Translations under genes and position numbers: made by a program
From: an uncultured Bacteroidales bacterium
Lineage (GTDB): Bacteria > Bacteroidota > Bacteroidia > Bacteroidales > F082
Direction: 5' to 3'
DNA length: 64,000 bases
NCBI GenBank assembly: GCA_900317055.1
Contig: ONFF01000019.1
Coordinates: forward strand, 1 to 64,000
Notes under the pieces: model-generated
What the model was told of the DNA's origin: nothing
Seen by the model: the letters and a program-made list of their open reading frames with translations, nothing else
The model's database searches: none
Part shown: positions 60,402 through 64,000 of the stretch, piece by piece
Layout of the letters: every line of letters starts with the position of its first letter
How positions within the stretch are numbered: position 1 is the first letter of the stretch

Positions 60402-61379
60402 TTACAGATAACGCACACTGCGATAGTCGCGCGGCGTCCGGTCGAGGTCAAGCTTGAAGCAATAACTCAGACCTATTTCGTGTGAGCCTGGCAATCCCAA
60501 GCCCAAAGTATTAATATCATATGAATAAGCAATGGTCAAATCCTTAATACTGATGCCCGCCATCAAACCAACGGATTCCTGGAAACGGTAGTTCACACCC
60601 AAGGAAAACACATTATTGTAAATGACACGAGCACTGGCATTGAACTGCGTCGAGGCAATATCGCTCATCACGCTGACCGACGGGACGAACGTCAGATTAG
60701 GAAGGTCCTCAAACTGGAACGGATAGCCGGCAATCGCATAAAAGGTGCGGTCGGTGGTGAAACTGGCACTAGTCTCAGAGTTGTCATTAAGCGCCTCGCT
60801 CATCGATTCCAGCACATTGACGACCGAAAAGCCCAAGAAGAACGAATCGGGGATTTGCCAGAAAAGGCCTACATTGAAGTCGAACATCATGGCACTTTCT
60901 TCACCCAAGCCCGCCAAAATCGGGTCACCCTCTTGATTGGGGTGCAGCTGTCCAAAATCGACGGAGCGGTTAAGCAAGGTGCCCGCCACGCCGATGCCAA
61001 GAGTAGAGCCTCCAAGGTCCATGTGGTAGGAATAGCCCAACCCCACATTGACATTGTTCTCAAAGCCCAACTTGTCTTGCATGATGGAAAACTCCATGCC
61101 GCCATGCAGCTTGCGGAAAGGCATATCGCCCGACAAAAGGAAGGTCGTGGGCGCAATCTCGTTACCATCCATATCGGTGAAGCCAGCCCATTGCATGCGA
61201 TAGAGGCCCAACACATTAATGCCTTCGCTCATACCCGCAAATCCAGCATTGGCGTAAGCATAGGAATTCGCGTAATTGGTGAAGATGGGTGCCTGCTGTG
61301 CTTGGGCTCCCATGCCTGCTGAAAACAGCATCACAATGAGTATAACGATATGTGTTATTTTCGTCTTCAAATTCAACAA
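60402..61379 (-). CDS. porP: PorP/SprF-family T9SS outer-membrane protein
   Basis: A 325-residue protein with a signal peptide (about residues 1-28, ending GAQAQ) and a barrel typical of the PorP/SprF family: QQAPIFTNYANSYAYANAGFAG, GINVLGLYRMQWAGF and GLGYSYHMDLGGSTLGIG. It is upstream of gldKLMN, matching the porP-K-L-M-N order of P. gingivalis. The start codon is TTG: no in-frame ATG or GTG gives a complete signal peptide. Confidence 0.9.
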   Translation of the reverse strand: MLNLKTKITHIVILIVMLFSAGMGAQAQQAPIFTNYANSYAYANAGFAGMSEGINVLGLYRMQWAGFTDMDGNEIAPTTFLLSGDMPFRKLHGGMEFSIMQDKLGFENNVNVGLGYSYHMDLGGSTLGIGVAGTLLNRSVDFGQLHPNQEGDPILAGLGEESAMMFDFNVGLFWQIPDSFFLGFSVVNVLESMSEALNDNSETSASFTTDRTFYAIAGYPFQFEDLPNLTFVPSVSVMSDIASTQFNASARVIYNNVFSLGVNYRFQESVGLMAGISIKDLTIAYSYDINTLGLGLPGSHEIGLSYCFKLDLDRTPRDYRSVRYL

Positions 61380-61484
61380 TACTGCTGCGATTGAAACCGC
61401 GAATTTACGAAAATAGTATTTATCTAAACAAATTAATTTTCGAGCGGTTGAACTAATACTTTGTTTTTCAGTATGATATTTTTT

Positions 61485-62975
61485 TTATTTGAACAATCTG
61501 ATGATGTCATTGCCATTGGCCAAGATGACCAATCCCAACACAAGAATGAGACCCACCGTTTCGGCCACTTCCATGAACTTGTCGGAGGGTTTGCGGCGCG
61601 TGATGATTTCCACCAACAGGAAAAGGATATGGCCGCCATCCAAAGCCGGAATGGGCAAAATGTTCATCACAGCGAGGGCGATGGAGAGGAAGGCCGTCAT
61701 ACGCCAGAACAAACTCCAAATCCAAGTTTCAGGGAAAATCTTGCCAATGGAGATGAAGCCGCCTACACTTTCATAGGCCTTGGTCTTGGGACTGAAAATA
61801 AGCTTCACCTGTTTCCAATAGTCACTCAACCCACTGAAAGTCTCAGAGAAACCTGCGGGAATGGCTTGGAAGAAGGTGTATTGCTTCACTGCCATGTCAA
61901 ACGACTTGACGGTGGCTCCGATGAGAGGTTGTTCGCCCAGATGCATATCCAAAGCGATTGTGTCTCTTGCCCGAAGTGCCAACAACTTGAGATCCTGATT
62001 CCTATATTTTACAATCGTATTCTTGAAATCATGGAAATAGGGAGTGGCCTCATCATTAATGCCGATGATTTGGTCACCTTTTCTCAGCCCTGCCTTACGG
62101 GCGGGGCTCACCTCCATTTTGCCATTGACCGCAATGCTATCGGCCACGCTGTCAATCACAAAAGGCAATCGGGTTGAAATAAACTCTGCATCTTGTGTGC
62201 TAAGCAAGGTAGCCGTGGCATCTTCAGGCAGTTCGACGACGACATTTTTGCCTTCGCGTTCTACCTCAACGGTTTTTGCTTTGTCGATGATGATTTGCAA
62301 CGGTATCTTGGCAAAGTCTTCATAATACTTGCCGTCAACAGACAATATCTTGTCGCCATCACGGAAGCCCAACTCATAACCCAAGCTGTCGACCGCTATA
62401 CCGTATTTGTTGACTTCGGCTGTGGGCAGGTATGTCTTACCCTCCGAGGTCAGCAGGCCAATATAGATGATAAAGGCTAACACCACATTCATGAACACGC
62501 CTGCCACCATGATGATGAAACGCTGCCAAGCAGGTTTGCTGCGGAACTCCCACTCCTTCGGAGGCTGCTGCATCTGCGACTTGTCCATCGATTCGTCAAC
62601 CATACCGGCGATCTTGTTGTAGCCGCCCAACGGGAACCAACCGATGCCGTATTCCGTCTCGTCACTGCGACGCCAGTCGTCCTCGGGCAAGGTATTCAAG
62701 TCGATAGGCTCGTAGTTCTTTTGCTTCTTTCCGGCTGCATCCCTATATTCGGTGACGGTATATTTCTCTGGCACATTCTTCGAGAAGAACTTGAAGCGCC
62801 ACTTGCCGTTCACCTTTTTGCAACGGAAAAGCGAAAAGCCCCAGTCGAAGAAAAGATAGAACTTCTCGACACGGGTCTTAAAGGCCTTGGCAGCAAGGAA
62901 ATGCCCTAATTCGTGGACAAAGATCAAAATGGAAAGGGAAAGGAAAAACTGTAATACCTTTATTAATATAGTCAT
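61485..62975 (-). CDS. rseP: RIP metalloprotease RseP (site-2 protease)
   Basis: A 496-residue intramembrane protease. The zinc motif HELGH is at residues 21-25 in the first transmembrane helix, the second motif PALDGGH is near residue 435, and two PDZ-like regions lie between (GFRDGDKILSVDG and GLRKGDQIIGINDE). It cleaves membrane anti-sigma factors and other single-pass proteins, which could include the FecR and anti-sigma-like proteins in this window (inference). Confidence 0.95.
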   Translation of the reverse strand: MTILIKVLQFFLSLSILIFVHELGHFLAAKAFKTRVEKFYLFFDWGFSLFRCKKVNGKWRFKFFSKNVPEKYTVTEYRDAAGKKQKNYEPIDLNTLPEDDWRRSDETEYGIGWFPLGGYNKIAGMVDESMDKSQMQQPPKEWEFRSKPAWQRFIIMVAGVFMNVVLAFIIYIGLLTSEGKTYLPTAEVNKYGIAVDSLGYELGFRDGDKILSVDGKYYEDFAKIPLQIIIDKAKTVEVEREGKNVVVELPEDATATLLSTQDAEFISTRLPFVIDSVADSIAVNGKMEVSPARKAGLRKGDQIIGINDEATPYFHDFKNTIVKYRNQDLKLLALRARDTIALDMHLGEQPLIGATVKSFDMAVKQYTFFQAIPAGFSETFSGLSDYWKQVKLIFSPKTKAYESVGGFISIGKIFPETWIWSLFWRMTAFLSIALAVMNILPIPALDGGHILFLLVEIITRRKPSDKFMEVAETVGLILVLGLVILANGNDIIRLFK

Positions 62976-63008
62976 AGTAGGTTTTGTTTATCGTTGAAAA
63001 AAACGGCG

Positions 63009-63016
63009 CAAAGATA
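63009..63016 (-). promoter_or_regulatory. rseP promoter (TATCTTTG)
   Basis: TATCTTTGC on the reverse strand, about 34 nt upstream of rseP, matches TAnnTTTG. Confidence 0.5.
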
Positions 63017-63023
63017 GTGATTT

Positions 63024-63959
63024 TTAGTTTTCGTCGGGATGATTAATGGTCATATAATCAACAGGGTTGACTGCGATACCGCTATGCCATAGTTCGAAAT
63101 GCAAGTGCTCAATCTCTTCCTGGTCACCTGAGCGGCCCAAAATGGCTATGGCCTCCCCTGCCCTGACATAGTCGCCTTCTTTCTTGAGCAGCGTTGCATT
63201 ATGCTTATAGACTGAGAAATAGCTGTCGGAATGTTGAATGCCGATACAATAGCCGTTGTTGATGCTCCAAGTGGAGAAGACCACAGTGCCGTCGTATGTT
63301 GCGTTGATGATTTGGTCGCCGTCAGAAATAATGTCGACACCAAAATGTCCGTTATCGGGATTGAAGCCATTAATCACCGTGCCATTAATGGGGACAAAGA
63401 AATTCTTCACCAACGAACTCGGCTTGGTGGGCGGCAGATAGTCGGGGCCAAAGAGGTTGTATTGGTTTTGTGCCTCGTATTCAGCGCGCAACAGGCTGTC
63501 CTCCACCGATTTCTTCAGCGTAATGGTATCCGTGACGCCCTTCGGCAATGGTTCGTAAATATTCAACGATGCCAAAGTGCTATCGGCGGCAAAGTCATAG
63601 CCTTCGACGATTTTCTTCAGGTTCTCAAAGTAGACATCCTTTTTCCGCATCTCGCGACTGAGCGAATCGGCGCGAAGATTGAGTTCGTACACCTCACGGT
63701 CCAAGCTAGTGTCAGTGTAACCTGGGATGTATTCGCGCAAGGGTGTAAAAGCGATGATAAAAGTGGTAATGACAATAAGCAACAGGGCGATGCCGATAAT
63801 GACGAGGATCAGGTTGAGCAGGTTCAGCTTGAAGTTGAGTATGGGCCGGCCGCTTTCATCGTGCGACATCAGGAAGTCGTATTTCCGGTTCAGCTTCTTG
63901 AGGGAGACATTGCGGAGTTTCGGCCTCTTCGGCTTTGTATTTTGGGATGTTTCTGACAT
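63024..63959 (-). CDS. Membrane-anchored M23 (LytM-type) peptidase
   Basis: A 311-residue protein. Residues 1-45 are basic and cytoplasmic, 46-70 a transmembrane helix, about 85-120 a coiled coil, and 190-300 an M23 domain. The metal ligands are H205 and D209 (GHFGVD) and H287 in HLH (285-287), so the site is intact and activity is likely. It would cut peptidoglycan cross-links or stem peptides in the periplasm. It has its own consensus promoter. Confidence 0.92.
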   Translation of the reverse strand: MSETSQNTKPKRPKLRNVSLKKLNRKYDFLMSHDESGRPILNFKLNLLNLILVIIGIALLLIVITTFIIAFTPLREYIPGYTDTSLDREVYELNLRADSLSREMRKKDVYFENLKKIVEGYDFAADSTLASLNIYEPLPKGVTDTITLKKSVEDSLLRAEYEAQNQYNLFGPDYLPPTKPSSLVKNFFVPINGTVINGFNPDNGHFGVDIISDGDQIINATYDGTVVFSTWSINNGYCIGIQHSDSYFSVYKHNATLLKKEGDYVRAGEAIAILGRSGDQEEIEHLHFELWHSGIAVNPVDYMTINHPDEN

Positions 63960-63988
63960 TTTGCTATGTGATAGGTCATAATGACCTG

Positions 63989-63996
63989 CAAAAATA
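63989..63996 (-). promoter_or_regulatory. M23 peptidase promoter (TATTTTTG)
   Basis: TATTTTTGC on the reverse strand, about 30 nt upstream of the start, matches TAnnTTTG. A palindrome GGTCATAATGACC (63974-63986) lies just downstream, near the expected transcription start, and could be an operator. Confidence 0.45.
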
Positions 63997-64000
63997 GGAA

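Overview
The window is a stretch of chromosome from a Bacteroidota bacterium, most likely an uncultured member of the Bacteroidales. The reasons are: many genes are preceded by the Bacteroidota-type -7 element TAnnTTTG (often TATCTTTGC, TACCTTTGC or TACTTTTGC), with a TTTG about 18-20 nt upstream in the best cases; Shine-Dalgarno-like sites are not obvious; there is a porP-gldKLMN type IX secretion (T9SS) locus; T9SS C-terminal sorting domains are present; and there are ECF sigma/FecR pairs and families largely confined to this phylum (DUF6266-like, DUF4476, GSCFA, PG1098-like). No rRNA, CRISPR array or clear prophage was seen. One tRNA-Pro(GGG) is present.

Layout. 0-5.7 kb: a leftward lipid operon (CDP-alcohol phosphatidyltransferase, GtrA-like, acyltransferase, GNAT-fold acyltransferase, AMP-dependent acyl ligase, acyl carrier protein, PlsC), then a patatin-like gene cut by the window edge, with a divergent AraC regulator at 5.8 kb. 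The ACP, ligase and GNAT set resembles known bacterial ceramide genes. 6.7-8.5 kb: an MBL-fold hydrolase and a nitroreductase. 8.5-12.1 kb: a cluster of small palindromes, then four tandem DUF6266-like genes. 12.1-15.1 kb: two covarying hairpins, a candidate small RNA, an ECF sigma factor and an unusual anti-sigma-like/beta-barrel protein. 15.5-23.4 kb: an AT-rich orphan, a C26 amidotransferase, pyrG-mscS, a glutaminyl cyclase-like lipoprotein and a DUF4476 protein. 23.4-28.3 kb: a PNGase F-like T9SS cargo and two paralogous lipoproteins. 28.3-34.6 kb: housekeeping genes (yicC, gmk, nadD, rsmA, a TPR protein, rplU-rpmA). 34.8-44.5 kb: an ECF sigma/FecR/STN-barrel module followed by two large T9SS cargo proteins and an AT-rich orphan. 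44.6-53 kb: an ABC-F gene, a PG1098-like methyltransferase, an RsuA/RluB-type pseudouridine synthase and two AAA ATPase genes, each bounded on both sides by copies of a unit-specific palindrome. 53-64 kb: GSCFA-trxB, tRNA-Pro, porP-gldKLMN, rseP and an M23 peptidase.

How the genes work together. The T9SS core in this window (PorP, GldK, L, M and N) could export the three sorting-domain proteins also found here (PNGase-like, beta-helix and choice-of-anchor-J-like). The second ECF/FecR module sits directly upstream of two of them. A glutaminyl cyclase, RseP and an M23 peptidase add to an envelope-centred gene set.

The most unusual structures are the two hairpin-bounded ATPase units. One of them is also flanked by a diverged second copy of the ABC-F C-terminus, which suggests insertion at a gene 3' end. 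Next in interest are the DUF6266-like array and the hairpin/small-RNA interval at 12.2-12.7 kb. All functional calls come from reading the sequence; no database search was run.
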